64,000 nucleotides of DNA from Nocardia spumae (GCF_020733635.1 NZ_JAJFZL010000001.1:1364001-1428000); one strand, 5' to 3'; positions 46,724 to 59,512 are shown, numbered from the stretch's first letter. A program made the numbers and translations. Notes: generated by a model not told the origin, from the letters alone.

Positions 46724-47658
46724 TGTGCCGGCATCTCGGCTATCTCGGACCGCCCGCGGCGGTCGGTGAGCTCCTCACACGGGGTGCGCATTCGCTGCGC
46801 ACACAGGCATGGGCACCCAACGACATGCGCCGCGGCGGCACCATCAACGCCGACGGCTTCGGTGTCGCGTGGTGGGTGCCCGCAGAGGTGCCGTCGGTGG
46901 ACGGCAGCGATATGGCCGACGGCCGGACGGCCGGACGAATCGGCGGTCGCTCGCCGATCGCGCTGCTGGCCAGCCGCTATCGGAACTCCGCGCCGATCTG
47001 GACCGATCCCGCCGTGGACGAGGTGCTGCCGCAATTGCGGTCGACGGCGGTGCTGGGTGCGGTCCGGTCGGCGACGGTGGGCATGCCCGTCGAGCGTTCG
47101 GCCTGCGCTCCGTTCATCGACGCGGGCTGGGCCTTCAGCCACAACGGGGTGATCCCGGATTGGCGCCTGGTATTGCCGACGGTGGCCGCGCGCTTCGGCG
47201 CGCCGGATCTGCTGACGGCCGAGGCCGCCACCGATTCGGCGGTGCTGTGGGTAATCCTGTGTGCGGCCCTGTCCGGAATCGGGCACTCGCGCGGCGCCGA
47301 CGGTCACTCCGCGGGGTCGCCCGAGGGCGCCGTGCCGCGCGCCGATGCCGTGGCCGAGGTACTCGCGGCGGTGGCGTGCGCCGTGCTCGCGCAGGCTCCC
47401 GGCGCCCGCTTGAATCTGCTGCTCGGCGATGGCGAAACGCTGTGGGCGACAACCGTGTACCACTCCTTGTCGGTCTTGGTGGCCGACGACTTCGCCGCCG
47501 TGGCGTCCGAACCCTACGACGACGATCCGCGCTGGCGGGAGATCGCCGATCGGCAGGTGCTGACGGTGCGACCCGGCCATCTGACCGCGACACCTCTCGA
47601 CGCCTCACCTCAACTTCTCTCCGCTGGACCTGCTGAATCCGAAAGGGCCCGTCCATGA
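46723..47658 (+). CDS. egtC: Gamma-glutamyl hercynylcysteine sulfoxide amidase EgtC
   Basis: 311 residues, Ntn-type class II amidotransferase with catalytic Cys2 after Met removal (MCRHLGYLGP). It removes the gamma-glutamyl group from the EgtB product. ACAPFIDAGWAFSHNGVIPDW is the family core. It is about 75 residues longer than the mycobacterial protein as I recall it; extra segments are visible as SDMADGRTAGRIGGRSPI and GIGHSRGADGHSAGSPEGAVPR plus a C-terminal extension. The ATG overlaps the egtB stop (TGATG), and its own stop overlaps egtD (ATGA). Confidence 0.92.
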   Translation: MCRHLGYLGPPAAVGELLTRGAHSLRTQAWAPNDMRRGGTINADGFGVAWWVPAEVPSVDGSDMADGRTAGRIGGRSPIALLASRYRNSAPIWTDPAVDEVLPQLRSTAVLGAVRSATVGMPVERSACAPFIDAGWAFSHNGVIPDWRLVLPTVAARFGAPDLLTAEAATDSAVLWVILCAALSGIGHSRGADGHSAGSPEGAVPRADAVAEVLAAVACAVLAQAPGARLNLLLGDGETLWATTVYHSLSVLVADDFAAVASEPYDDDPRWREIADRQVLTVRPGHLTATPLDASPQLLSAGPAESERARP

Positions 47659-48626
47659 TCGAACCGACCCTCGATATCCACCTGACCGACGACGACCTCG
47701 ACGCCGCCCTGCGGTCGGATGCCCGAGCCGGACTCACCGCGACGCCGAAGACGCTGCCACCCAAATGGTTCTACGATGCGCGGGGCAGCGAGCTGTTCGA
47801 GGCGATCACCGAGTTGCCGGAGTACTACCCGACCCGGACCGAGCGAGCGCTGCTGGAACGCGTCGTCGGTGACATCGCCCGCACCGCCCAGGCCGAGGTC
47901 CTGGTCGAGCTGGGCGCCGGCTCGGCGGCCAAGACCCGGCTGCTGCTGTCGGCCCTGCTGTCCGAGGGGCCGTTGAAGACCTATGTGCCGCAGGATGTCT
48001 CGGTCTCGGCGCTACGCGGTGCCGCCGATCAGATCACCGCCGAGTTCCCGAATCTGGCGGTCCACGGGGTGGTCAGCGATTTCACCGATACGCTGCACAA
48101 TCTGCCCCGGGGCGGCCGCCGGATGATCGCGTTCCTCGGCGGCACACTCGGCAATCTGGTGCCCGCCGAGCGCGCGGAATTCCTCGCCGGTATTCAGCGG
48201 GTGCTCGAGCCGGGTGAGCAGTTGCTGCTCGGCGCGGGCCTGGTCACCGATCCAGCCGTCCTGGTCCCCGCCTACGACGACGCGGCCGGTGTGACGGCGG
48301 AATTCAACCGGAATGTGCTGCACGTCCTGAACTCTCGGCTGCACGCCGATTTCGATCCGGACGCTTTCGACCACGTCGCGCGCTGGGACGCCGACAACGA
48401 ATGGATCGAGATGCGGTTGGCGGCCCGGCGCGAGATGACGGTGACCGTCACCGATCTCGATCTGGTGGTGCACTTCGCGGCGGGTGAGCAGATGCGTACC
48501 GAGATCTCGGCGAAGTTCCGGATCGACGGCCTGACCGAGGAGCTGGCCGGGGCGGGATTCACGACCGAAAAGGTGTGGACCGATCCGGACGACAGGTTCG
48601 TGCTGGTTCTCGCCGAGCGGCGCTGA
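47655..48626 (+). CDS. egtD: L-histidine N-alpha-methyltransferase EgtD
   Basis: 323 residues, SAM-dependent enzyme that trimethylates histidine to hercynine, the first committed step of ergothioneine synthesis. Motifs: TLPPKWFYDARGSELFEAITELPEYYPTRTERALL, LVELGAGSAAKTRLLL (SAM site), RRMIAFLGGTLGNLVP, and NVLHVLNSRLHADFDPDAFDHVARWDADNEWIEMRL. It starts on an ATG overlapping the egtC stop by 4 nt. The operon ends here; the next gene is convergent after 9 nt. Confidence 0.96.
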   Translation: MIEPTLDIHLTDDDLDAALRSDARAGLTATPKTLPPKWFYDARGSELFEAITELPEYYPTRTERALLERVVGDIARTAQAEVLVELGAGSAAKTRLLLSALLSEGPLKTYVPQDVSVSALRGAADQITAEFPNLAVHGVVSDFTDTLHNLPRGGRRMIAFLGGTLGNLVPAERAEFLAGIQRVLEPGEQLLLGAGLVTDPAVLVPAYDDAAGVTAEFNRNVLHVLNSRLHADFDPDAFDHVARWDADNEWIEMRLAARREMTVTVTDLDLVVHFAAGEQMRTEISAKFRIDGLTEELAGAGFTTEKVWTDPDDRFVLVLAERR

Positions 48627-48635
48627 CCTGCCTGA

Positions 48636-49271
48636 TCAGGTGCCCAGGACCGCGGCGAGCCAGTCCACGAGGGGGCGCATATCCTCCCACGCGGCGCGGA
48701 TCTCGGTGGCCGCGCGGGGAGTTTCGAGCCAATCGGGTGCCCCGAAATCCCTGCGCGCCACGAGAGATTTGTGGCGCAGCAACTCGATCCGGGGGTGGTC
48801 GGCGGCATAACCCTTCGGCTGGGTCTTCAACCGGTCACCGCCGAGTTCGTAACCCGCCGTGGTCAATCCGTCGAGCAGGCCCTGGAGTTCCGGGCCGCGG
48901 ACATCGTCGTCGATGGTGGTTCGCAGCCGCGCGAGCTGTGCCGAGGACATCGCGTAGACGCCGCCCGCGACGAGCAGTCCCGGCGCGCCCACCTGCAGAT
49001 ACCATCCGGCGCCCGGCGCGACCGCGACGAACGCACCCTGATGGTCCTTGTACGGCGCCTTGTTCTTGGAGAACCGGACATCGCGATACGGCCGGAAGAT
49101 CTTGGCCGCCCCGAAATCGTCCTCCAATTCGGCGGTCAAGGCCACCATCGGCGCCCGCACCGATGCCTCGTAGACCTGCTTGTGCGCGGTCCAGAAGGCC
49201 TTCGAGTTATCGGCCTCCAGGTCCTCGTAGAAGTCCAGCCCGGCGAACGGGAATCCGGAAAATCCGCTCAT
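48636..49271 (-). CDS. DUF2461 family protein
   Basis: 211 residues. The family signature is strong: GFPFAGLDFYEDLEADNSKAFWTAHKQVYE at the N terminus, PYRDVRFSKNKAPYKDHQGAFV in the centre and YYLQVG-like WYLQVGAPGLLVAGGVY. DUF2461 (TIGR02453) proteins are conserved in bacteria and fungi without known function. There is no signal peptide or membrane span. It ends 9 bp from egtD, convergent, so its placement probably says nothing about ergothioneine. Confidence 0.88.
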   Translation of the reverse strand: MSGFSGFPFAGLDFYEDLEADNSKAFWTAHKQVYEASVRAPMVALTAELEDDFGAAKIFRPYRDVRFSKNKAPYKDHQGAFVAVAPGAGWYLQVGAPGLLVAGGVYAMSSAQLARLRTTIDDDVRGPELQGLLDGLTTAGYELGGDRLKTQPKGYAADHPRIELLRHKSLVARRDFGAPDWLETPRAATEIRAAWEDMRPLVDWLAAVLGT

Positions 49272-49333
49272 GCCGCCAATCTAGTGCCCGGCACCGACCG
49301 GTCGCCCGGCGCCTGTTGTGCGGATCTCGTCCG

Positions 49334-49654
49334 TCAGTCGCCGGGTTCGTCGACGACATCGATGGCCGCCACCTCGGCGGGCCGATCGTCCTCGGAGCGT
49401 TCTTCCTCGCGATGACGGCGGCGAGTCCACTCCTGATCGAGCTCGCTCTTGATGCCGAGCCGTCCGTCGTCGTCGTTCTCGTGATACTTGAAGACCAGAT
49501 TCTGCGGCGGGTCGTCGATGTAGCGCTGATACTCGCGGACCTCATCGGCCTGCTCGTCGTCACCGAGGTCGTAGTCCAAATCCTCGCGGTCGTCGTCGCC
49601 CATTTCGAACACCTCGTCCATCACTCGGTACTCGTCGCGTTCGTCGGCCATCAT
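49334..49654 (-). CDS. Small acidic conserved-type hypothetical protein
   Basis: 106 residues, highly charged with an acidic first half (DEVFEMGDDDREDLDYDLGDDEQADEVREYQRY), then a more ordered PPQNLVFKYHENDDDGRLGIKSELDQEW and a basic/acidic EWTRRRHREEERSEDD stretch. It has no cysteine, membrane span or signal sequence. I do not recognise the family. GAGAGAGGTGGG lies upstream of the tandem ATGs 49654/49651. Codon use and third-position GC fit a real gene. It may be disordered and interact with nucleic acid or a basic partner; this is only a guess. Confidence 0.6.
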   Translation of the reverse strand: MMADERDEYRVMDEVFEMGDDDREDLDYDLGDDEQADEVREYQRYIDDPPQNLVFKYHENDDDGRLGIKSELDQEWTRRRHREEERSEDDRPAEVAAIDVVDEPGD

Positions 49655-49972
49655 CAGCCCACCTCTCTCGCAGGCCGGCACATCAACAGCGAATCCGATG
49701 CGCCTACCGCTAACGCTACCGCCGCACCGCGCCGAAGTGAAAGGTATGCCGCTGGGTAACTACCCCGCCTAACCGTTCCGACCCGGTCGGACAGCTCGGC
49801 AGAAAGCAGTCGTCCCGCCGGAGGGATTCCGACGGGACGACCGATTTCGTGAGAACACGGGTACCTCACCGGGCAGCCCCCACGACCGGGCGCACCGGAG
49901 GTGAGATCGACGACCGACTCATCCGCCGCCCGACGGCTCGCACAGGTCCCGGGGAGGCGGGGGAGTGGGCGG
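49655..49972. other. 318-bp intergenic region with one terminator
   Basis: No gene is supported here. It holds the promoter of the small acidic gene and, at 49809-49841, a hairpin that probably ends the glmU-prs transcript. Confidence 0.5.
49809..49841 (-). terminator. Hairpin downstream of prs
   Basis: The arms 49809-49822 and 49828-49841 pair over 14 bp with one mismatch around a 5-nt loop (outer GTCGTCCCG/CGGGACGAC). On the minus strand it is followed by TGCTTTCT. It lies about 130 nt after the prs stop. Confidence 0.6.
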
Positions 49973-50953
49973 TTACGCGCTGCCGTTGAACAGGCCGGTG
50001 ACCGAGCCGTTCTCGAAGACCTCGCGGATCGTCCGTGCCAGCAGCGGCGCGATCGACAGCACGGTCAGCGACGAGAACTTCTTGTCCTCGGTGATCGGCA
50101 GGGTGTTGGTGACGATGACTTCCTTGGCGCCGCAGGAGGCCAGGCGCTCGGCGGCGGGCGCCGACAGGACACCGTGGGTGGCGGCGATGACCACATCGCC
50201 CGCTCCGGCCTCACGCAGCACGCGCACGGCCTCGGCGATCGTGCCGCCGGTGTCGATCATGTCGTCGATCAGGATGCAGGTGCGGCCCGCGACGTCACCG
50301 ACGGGACGGTGCGACTTGACCTGGTTCGGGACCAGCGGGTCGCGCGTCTTGTGGATGAACGCCACCGGGGCGCCGCCCAGCGCGTCGGCCCACTTCTCGG
50401 CCACCTTCACCCGGCCCGCGTCGGGGGAGACGATGGTGACGTTGTCGGTGCTGTAGTGGTTGCGCACGTACTCCGACAGCTGGACCAGCGCGTGCATGTG
50501 GTCGACCGGACCGTCGAAGAAGCCCTGGATCTGGTCGGTGTGCAGATCGACGGTGATGATGCGGTCCGCGCCGGCGGTCTTGAGCAGGTCGGCGACCAGG
50601 CGGGCGGAGATGGGCTCACGGCCGCGGTGCTTCTTGTCCTGGCGCGCGTACGGGTAGAACGGCAGCACTGCGGTGATGCGCTTGGCCGATCCGCGCTTGA
50701 GCGCATCGATCATGATCAGCTGTTCCATCAACCACTGGTTCAGCGGCGCCGGAAAGCTCTGCAACACAAAGGCGTCCGATCCACGCACCGATTCCTCGAA
50801 GCGTACGAAGATCTCGCCGTTGGCGAACTCACGAGCGGTTTGCGGCGTGATCGCGACGTCGAGTTCCTTCGCGACCTGCTCCGCCAGCTCGGGATGAGCG
50901 CGCCCCGAGAACAGCATCAGGTTCTTCTGGTTGTCGGTGGAGAACGCGGTCAC
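49973..50953 (-). CDS. prs: Ribose-phosphate pyrophosphokinase
   Basis: 326 residues. It makes PRPP from ribose 5-phosphate and ATP for nucleotide, histidine, tryptophan and decaprenylphosphoryl-arabinose synthesis. Motifs: [37 protein letters not shown], the ATP-binding region [20 protein letters not shown] and the PRPP-binding loop [25 protein letters not shown] is also diagnostic. It starts at GTG 50953, which overlaps the glmU stop (GTGA), so the two are coupled as in mycobacteria. Confidence 0.97.
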   Translation of the reverse strand: MTAFSTDNQKNLMLFSGRAHPELAEQVAKELDVAITPQTAREFANGEIFVRFEESVRGSDAFVLQSFPAPLNQWLMEQLIMIDALKRGSAKRITAVLPFYPYARQDKKHRGREPISARLVADLLKTAGADRIITVDLHTDQIQGFFDGPVDHMHALVQLSEYVRNHYSTDNVTIVSPDAGRVKVAEKWADALGGAPVAFIHKTRDPLVPNQVKSHRPVGDVAGRTCILIDDMIDTGGTIAEAVRVLREAGAGDVVIAATHGVLSAPAAERLASCGAKEVIVTNTLPITEDKKFSSLTVLSIAPLLARTIREVFENGSVTGLFNGSA

Positions 50954-52440
50954 TCTGTGTTGCCATCCTTTTGCTCGGTTGCTTGACTCGCCCTGTTGTC
51001 GGCCGCGATCGCGTCTGCCGCCGCCTGCGCCGCGGCCGTACCGGGACGGTACCGCTGCACCCAGCCCTCAATGTTCTTCTGTGCTCCACCGGACACGGCG
51101 AGCGCCCCCGGCGGAACGCTTCTACGCAGCACAGTACCCGCTGCCGAATATGCGCCATCGCCGACCGTCACCGGTGCGACGAACATGGTGTCACTTCCCG
51201 TGCGTACATGGGATCCGACCACCGTGTGGTGCTTGTTCACACCGTCGTAGTTGACGAACACGCTCGACGCGCCGATGTTGCTGTACTCACCGATGGTGGC
51301 GTCGCCCACGTAGGTCAGATGCGGCACCTTCGAATGCGCGCCGATGGTGGCGTTCTTCGACTCGACGAATGCGCCCAGCTTGCCGGAATCGCCGACGATC
51401 GTGCCGGGTCGCAGGAAGGCGAACGGGCCGATGGTGGCCGACGGCCCGATCGTCGCACCCTCGCCGTGGGTCCGCACCACTTTCGCGCCCTCGCCGACCA
51501 CCACATCGGTCAGTGTCGAATCGGGGCCGATCTCGGCATCCTCGCCGATCACGGTCGCGCCCAGCAATTGCACCCCGGGCCGCAGCACCGCGTCGCGGGC
51601 GATGCGCACACCCGCGTCGATCCAGGTGGTGGCCGGATCGATCACGGTGACCCCGGCGCGCATATGCCGTTCGACGATATAGCGATTGAGGGTGCGAGCC
51701 GCCTGAGCCATCTGCACCCGGTCGTTGACACCGGTCACCTTGGCGGCGTCGACCAGCCGGGCGCCGTGGACCGGATGTCCGGCCTCGCGCGCCAGCTTCA
51801 GCACATCGGTCAGATACAGCTCGTGCTGGGCGTTGGCGGTGGTCAGCCGGCCGATCATGGTGCGCAGCACGGTGACATCGAAAACGTAGACGCCGGAATT
51901 GACTTCGCCGATGGCCGCCTGTTCGGGGGTCGCGTCGGCATGTTCGACGATCTCGAGTACGCCACCGTCCGGATCGCGCACGATGCGGCCGTAACCATTG
52001 GGGTCCTCGGGGGCGAAGGTCAGGACGGTGACCGCCGGGCGGGGGTGGTAGCTGCGGTGCTCGTCCAGGAGCGCCGACAGGGTGTGTCCGTCGAGCAGTG
52101 GGACATCGGCGGAGGTGACCAGCAGGTCGCCGGTGAAGTCGTCGGGCAGCGCGGTCAGTGCGCACTGCACGGCGTGTCCGGTGCCGAGCTGTTGTTCCTG
52201 GACCGCGGACACGATCGCGCGACTCAGTTCGGCCGCAACGGAATTCACCGCCGCGCCGACCTGTTCCCGATCGTGGCCGATCACCGTGATCAGAGCGGTG
52301 GGGTCGATCTCGTTCGCCGCGTGCAACGCATGCTCGAGCATGCTGCGCCCGGCCAGCGAATGCAGCACTTTCGGTGTCTTCGACCGCATTCGAGTTCCGG
52401 CACCGGCGGCAAGAACGACGACGGCGGTCTGCTGTGGCAT
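50950..52440 (-). CDS. glmU: Bifunctional UDP-N-acetylglucosamine synthase GlmU
   Basis: 496 residues. The N-terminal uridyltransferase ([18 protein letters not shown], about 10-27) and C-terminal left-handed beta-helix acetyltransferase (hexapeptide repeats from about 265, e.g. [21 protein letters not shown]) make UDP-GlcNAc for peptidoglycan. The C-terminal tail is longer and Ala/Gln-rich, as in mycobacteria. It starts at ATG 52440 with GAGGGAG upstream. It is cotranscribed with prs and lies downstream of the tRNA-Gln gene on the same strand. Confidence 0.97.
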   Translation of the reverse strand: MPQQTAVVVLAAGAGTRMRSKTPKVLHSLAGRSMLEHALHAANEIDPTALITVIGHDREQVGAAVNSVAAELSRAIVSAVQEQQLGTGHAVQCALTALPDDFTGDLLVTSADVPLLDGHTLSALLDEHRSYHPRPAVTVLTFAPEDPNGYGRIVRDPDGGVLEIVEHADATPEQAAIGEVNSGVYVFDVTVLRTMIGRLTTANAQHELYLTDVLKLAREAGHPVHGARLVDAAKVTGVNDRVQMAQAARTLNRYIVERHMRAGVTVIDPATTWIDAGVRIARDAVLRPGVQLLGATVIGEDAEIGPDSTLTDVVVGEGAKVVRTHGEGATIGPSATIGPFAFLRPGTIVGDSGKLGAFVESKNATIGAHSKVPHLTYVGDATIGEYSNIGASSVFVNYDGVNKHHTVVGSHVRTGSDTMFVAPVTVGDGAYSAAGTVLRRSVPPGALAVSGGAQKNIEGWVQRYRPGTAAAQAAADAIAADNRASQATEQKDGNTE

Positions 52441-52643
52441 GGATCTCCCTCGGCTGCCTGTCTGCCTGTCATCGTGCGGGTGTGGGCTGTCGTGGCCGGC
52501 GGCGGGCCGTCCGCCCACACCTTAGTGCACCTGAACCCGGGCTCCGGACGCTGTCGGTCCGGCGATCGGGAGACGGTCACCGCCTGCGGAGGTCGGCTCG
52601 GGGCTCGCCGCTACATCGACGCAGGTCGCAGCCCCATCGCCAG

Positions 52644-52714
52644 CTCCGCCGCCAGGACTCGAACCTGAACTAACTGAACCAAAATCAGTGGTGCTGCCAT
52701 TACACTACGGCGGA
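52644..52714 (-). tRNA. tRNA-Gln (anticodon TTG)
   Basis: The minus strand begins TCCGCCGTAGTGTAATGGCA. The acceptor stem TCCGCCG pairs with CGGCGGA. The anticodon stem ACTGA/TCAGT holds the loop TTTTGGT, giving anticodon TTG. The T-loop GTTCGAGTC is intact. The discriminator is G and CCA is not encoded. A tRNA-Gln also lies beside glmU in mycobacteria as I recall. Confidence 0.93.
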
Positions 52715-53110
52715 TTGTCGCACCGGCGGACCACTCGGATCCACCGCCACGCCACGGCATGCGGGAATGATCCTCGCATGTTCGACCGCCTCTCCGCGAA
52801 TTTTGCCGTTCGCCGCCCCGGGACCGCAGCGTGTCGTGTGGCGGTCGTCGACGCGGCCGTCGGTCCGACCTCGTGATCGCCGCAGGTCGCGAGCGTATGG
52901 CGGTGGCGCGAGCGAGGGCGGGGACGTCGGCCGGTGTGCTCGGTGACTACCCGTGTTCGTGGGAGCGGATGTGCCGGTGTCCACCGGGGTCCGGTCCATC
53001 GCTGTCCGATTTCGGCGCGCCGGTCGCCGGGGTGATGAGGACGGTGCTCTCCGGATCTGGAAGAGTTATCCGTCGATCGGGCAGGTATCGCAGGGAGGCG
53101 GCGGGAAGCG
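52715..53110. other. 396-bp intergenic region, no gene supported
   Basis: This lies between tRNA-Gln and a TetR gene. It must hold the divergent tRNA and tetR promoters. I see no convincing ORF, repeat or RNA structure. Confidence 0.45.
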
Positions 53111-53764
53111 ATGACTTCGGGTGATGCGAATCGGACGCCGCGTCCACGGATGACCGGGACCCAGCGGCGGCAGCAGTTGATCGAGATCGGCCGGGGGATC
53201 TTCGCCGAGCGCGGCTACGACGCCACCTCCATCGAGGAGATCGCGCAGCGCGCACAGGTGTCCAAACCCGTTGTCTACGAACACTTCGGCGGTAAAGAAG
53301 GTCTCTACGCGGTCGTGGTCGACCGGGAGATGTCGACCCTGCTGGACATGATCACCTCGTCGCTGACCCAGAACCGGTCGCGGGTCCGGCTCGAACAGGT
53401 CGCGCTCGCGCTGCTGACCTACATCGAGGAGCGGACCGACGGTTTCCGGATCCTCATGCGTGATCAGCCCGCCGCGGCCGCCGACGGCACCTACTCCAGT
53501 CTGCTGAACGAGGCGGTCAACCAGGTCGCGCACATCCTGGCCGGTGACTTCGGTCGTCGCGGCTTCGACACCAGCCTCGCCACCCTCTACGCGCAGGCCC
53601 TGGTCGGCATGGTCGCGACGGCCGCCACCTGGTGGCTCGACGAACGGCAACCGACCAAGGAAGTGGTCGCCGCGCATCTGGTGAATCTGTGCTGGAACGG
53701 GCTCACCCACCTCGAGGCCGACCCCCAGCTCGCCTCCGAATGGCCGAGCGGCACGGCGGGCTGA
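53111..53764 (+). CDS. TetR-family regulator (Rv1019-like position)
   Basis: 217 residues. The helix-turn-helix covers about 18-65 (QRRQQLIEIGRGIFAERGYDATSIEEIAQRAQVSKPVVYEHFGGKEGLYAVVVDREM). The C-terminal domain (LALLTYIEERTDGFRILMRDQPA...GMVATAATWWLDERQPTKEVVAAHLVNLCWNGL) matches a TetR group conserved next to mfd in mycobacteria (Rv1019 by position, from memory). The ATG is preceded by GGGAAGCG. The ligand is unknown. Confidence 0.85.
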   Translation: MTSGDANRTPRPRMTGTQRRQQLIEIGRGIFAERGYDATSIEEIAQRAQVSKPVVYEHFGGKEGLYAVVVDREMSTLLDMITSSLTQNRSRVRLEQVALALLTYIEERTDGFRILMRDQPAAAADGTYSSLLNEAVNQVAHILAGDFGRRGFDTSLATLYAQALVGMVATAATWWLDERQPTKEVVAAHLVNLCWNGLTHLEADPQLASEWPSGTAG

Positions 53765-53922
53765 CCGGGCGAGTTGGATTGCCGGGGGTTAATTAGGGGG
53801 CCGAACTGGACGGTTAACCCAGGATTTGCGAAGGAGACTGGTCTTAATGCTCGATTCCGCTGGCGGCGGACGGTCGGATGGTACGGTTCACGCATCCTTC
53901 AAGTGCTGTTCGAGCTGTGATG

Positions 53923-53957
53923 TCGGTCAACTTCGGGATATCGGTCTACTTCAGGAT
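53923..53957 (+). repeat. Tandem 17-bp direct repeat upstream of the ScbR-like gene
   Basis: TCGGTCAACTTCGGGAT (53923) and TCGGTCTACTTCAGGAT (53941) differ at two positions and are 18 bp apart. They end 26 bp before the ScbR-like ATG and are a candidate operator. A partial inverted copy (ATCCTTCAAGT) occurs near 53893. Confidence 0.55.
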
Positions 53958-53983
53958 GGCTGGTTTGAGGACAGGCGGATCTG

Positions 53984-54631
53984 ATGGCTAGGCAAGCGCG
54001 TGCGGAAATCACTCGCGATTCGGTGCTGGCAGGCGCTGCTGATGTGTTTCTGCGACTCGGCTACGCGAATGCGAGCCTCAGCGAGATCATTTCGCAATCC
54101 AACGTCACCAAGGGCGCGCTGTACTTCCACTTCGGTTCCAAGGAAGAGCTCGCTCGCGCGGTGGTCGATCAGGGCAACGAACGGCTCGTCAACGCCTGTC
54201 AGGGCTTCTTCGACCCGCGCGTGCCAGCGCTCGAGGCCGCGATCGGCATCACCTACGTCGTCGCCGACCTCACCATGAACGACCCGATGGTCGGCGCCAT
54301 GCTCAAGCTCACCCACCAGATCGGTGACTACCGCGGGGCCTCCGGGGAGAACATCACCAAAACCTGGGGTGAGACCCACAAACTGCTCTCCGAGCGCGCC
54401 ATCGCGCAGGGCGACCTGAAACCCGAACTGGACCCCGAGACCATCGGCCTGCTGCTGCAGGAGATGACCGCCGGTGTGCACATCACCGCCGTCGGCACCG
54501 AATCCATCGACCAGATGGCGGTCCGGATGGAACGGATGTGGTACTTCCTGCTCCCCTCGATCGTGCCGGACGAGAAGGTGGCCTATTTCCGGGAGTTCGC
54601 GGCGCGGAGGCTGCGTCGCTACGTGCCGTAA
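53984..54631 (+). CDS. Gamma-butyrolactone-receptor-like TetR regulator (ScbR type)
   Basis: 215 residues. MARQARAEITRDSVLAGAADVFLRLGYANASLSEIISQSNVTKGALYFHFGSKEELARAVVDQ is the typical DNA-binding half of A-factor/ScbR receptors. The ligand-binding half has LKLTHQIGD and ISSAV-like GVHITAVGTES with the conserved Trp/Phe-rich C-terminal helix MERMWYFLLPSIVPDEK. These proteins bind butyrolactone or related hormone signals in Streptomyces; in Nocardia their ligands are mostly unknown. No synthase (AfsA/ScbA) or neighbouring biosynthetic cluster is seen. It starts at ATG 53984, after the direct repeats. Confidence 0.82.
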   Translation: MARQARAEITRDSVLAGAADVFLRLGYANASLSEIISQSNVTKGALYFHFGSKEELARAVVDQGNERLVNACQGFFDPRVPALEAAIGITYVVADLTMNDPMVGAMLKLTHQIGDYRGASGENITKTWGETHKLLSERAIAQGDLKPELDPETIGLLLQEMTAGVHITAVGTESIDQMAVRMERMWYFLLPSIVPDEKVAYFREFAARRLRRYVP

Positions 54632-54700
54632 TCGGTCGCGACGTCAGACGACGGTACCTGTGAACGCCGGAGCCCACATTTGCGAGATGTGCGCCTGAGT

Positions 54701-54768
54701 GGTTCTCGGCCGCCTCGATTTTGGACTGAGCGGAGGAGGGAAAAACCGAGGCCTGAGGGCCGAGAACC
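54701..54768. repeat. Imperfect inverted repeat upstream of mfd
   Basis: GGTTCTCGGCC (54701-54711) and GGCCGAGAACC (54758-54768), with an inner pair GCCTCG/CGAGGC, make a bulged hairpin with a loop of about 29 nt. It lies after the ScbR-like gene and may be a terminator or the remnant of a small repeated element; it directly abuts the second copy of the dispersed repeat. Confidence 0.5.
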
Positions 54769-54790
54769 CCGCCGGAGCGAAGCGGAGGCC
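54766..54790 (-). repeat. Dispersed 25-bp repeat, copy 2
   Basis: Inverse copy of 19581-19605 with two adjacent mismatches (core CCCCGCCGGAGCGAAG). It lies 60 bp before the mfd start. Confidence 0.6.
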
Positions 54791-54850
54791 GAAAACATAG
54801 ACTCGATTGGTCGCTCTGAATCGCCGATCTGTGCAGCCGGGAGTTCTTTC

Positions 54851-58461
<3,611 letters not shown>

Positions 58462-58465
<4 letters not shown>

Positions 58466-59205
58466 CGGATACGACACCCGAGTCCGCCCGCACCGACAGT
58501 GTGGACCGCGCGGCCGAGTCCGCTCGGATCGCGCACGGTCTGACCGAAGCGGTCGAGGTGATGGACCGGCTGTGGCGCTTCGGCGGCTGGGAGGTCACGC
58601 AGACGCACGACTCACTGCGGCCGTACCTGCTGGAGGAGACCTACGAACTGCTCGATGCCATCCAGCAGGCCGATGCCGGCACGATCAAGGAGGAACTCGG
58701 CGATCTGCTGCTGCAGGTGCTGTTCCACTCCCGGATCGCCGAGGCCGCGGGGGAATTCACCGTCGACGACGTGGCCGCGGCCCTGGTCGCCAAACTCGTG
58801 CATCGCAGTCCGCACCTGTCGGATACCGCGATCGATTCCGGCGCCGATACCGCCGCCAAGATAGCCGCGCAGGAAAAGGCTTGGGAGGAGCGGAAACTCG
58901 CGGAGAAGGCGCGCCGATCCTGCCTCGACGGAATCGCCATGGCGCAGCCCGCGCTCGCGCTGGCCGAGAAGATCCGCACCCGCAGCGCGAAGGCGGGACT
59001 CCCGGACGACCTGGTGCCGGACGAGTTGCGGGTGATCCGATTGGGCGGAGTGGACAGCGCCGAGGAACGGGTGCGCAAGGCTGCCATCGATTTCGCGGCC
59101 CGGATCCGGGCCGCCGAGGACGCCGCGGAACTCGCTCGCGGTGAGCGGGCGCCGCTCAGCGCCGGGCAGTGGCGTGAATTCTGGTCCGGGCCTCGCGAAA
59201 GGTAG
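58462..59205 (+). CDS. mazG: Nucleoside triphosphate pyrophosphohydrolase MazG
   Basis: 247 residues. It hydrolyses NTPs or dNTPs, including damaged ones, to NMP and PPi. Catalytic acidic motifs: [14 protein letters not shown] and [19 protein letters not shown], with the second pair near [11 protein letters not shown]. It has one full MazG domain plus a C-terminal partial repeat ([16 protein letters not shown]...[14 protein letters not shown]), like the mycobacterial enzyme. It is coupled to mfd (GTGA). mfd-mazG is a repair and pool-sanitation pair also seen in mycobacteria. It ends 7 bp from a convergent gene. Confidence 0.93.
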
Positions 59206-59212
59206 CGCTCGG

Positions 59213-59512
59213 TCAGGAGTCTTCGGCGAGATACCGCTCGACGGTGTCCACCTTGGCGGTGATGGCGCCGGTGACACCCGGCCGGATATCGGCCTTGATG
59301 ACGAGGCTACAGCGCGGTGCCGCGGCGAGCACCGCATCGGAGGCCTGTTTGATGACGGTCATCACCTCGTCCCATTCACCTTCGAGCGTGGTGAACATGG
59401 CGTTGGTCTCGTTCGGCAGACCGCTGGCGCGGACGATGCGAACGGCTTCGGCGACGGCCCGGCCCACATCGGCGCCGACGCCGAGCGGGGTGACAGAGAA
59501 GGCGGCGATCAT
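59213..59512 (-). CDS. MTH1187/YkoF-type thiamine-binding protein
   Basis: 99 residues. A single ACT-like ferredoxin fold: [52 protein letters not shown] and [27 protein letters not shown] are the DUF77/MTH1187 hallmarks. Members bind thiamine or related pyrimidines and form tetramers. The physiological role here is unknown. It starts 4 nt after the stop of the upstream FMN-binding-type gene and is probably cotranscribed with it. Confidence 0.85.
   Translation of the reverse strand: MIAAFSVTPLGVGADVGRAVAEAVRIVRASGLPNETNAMFTTLEGEWDEVMTVIKQASDAVLAAAPRCSLVIKADIRPGVTGAITAKVDTVERYLAEDS

Noticed and set aside
49654..49869. 71-codon minus-strand frame upstream of the small acidic protein
   Set aside because: It runs through the likely terminator and promoter region, has no ribosome-binding site and no recognisable sequence.
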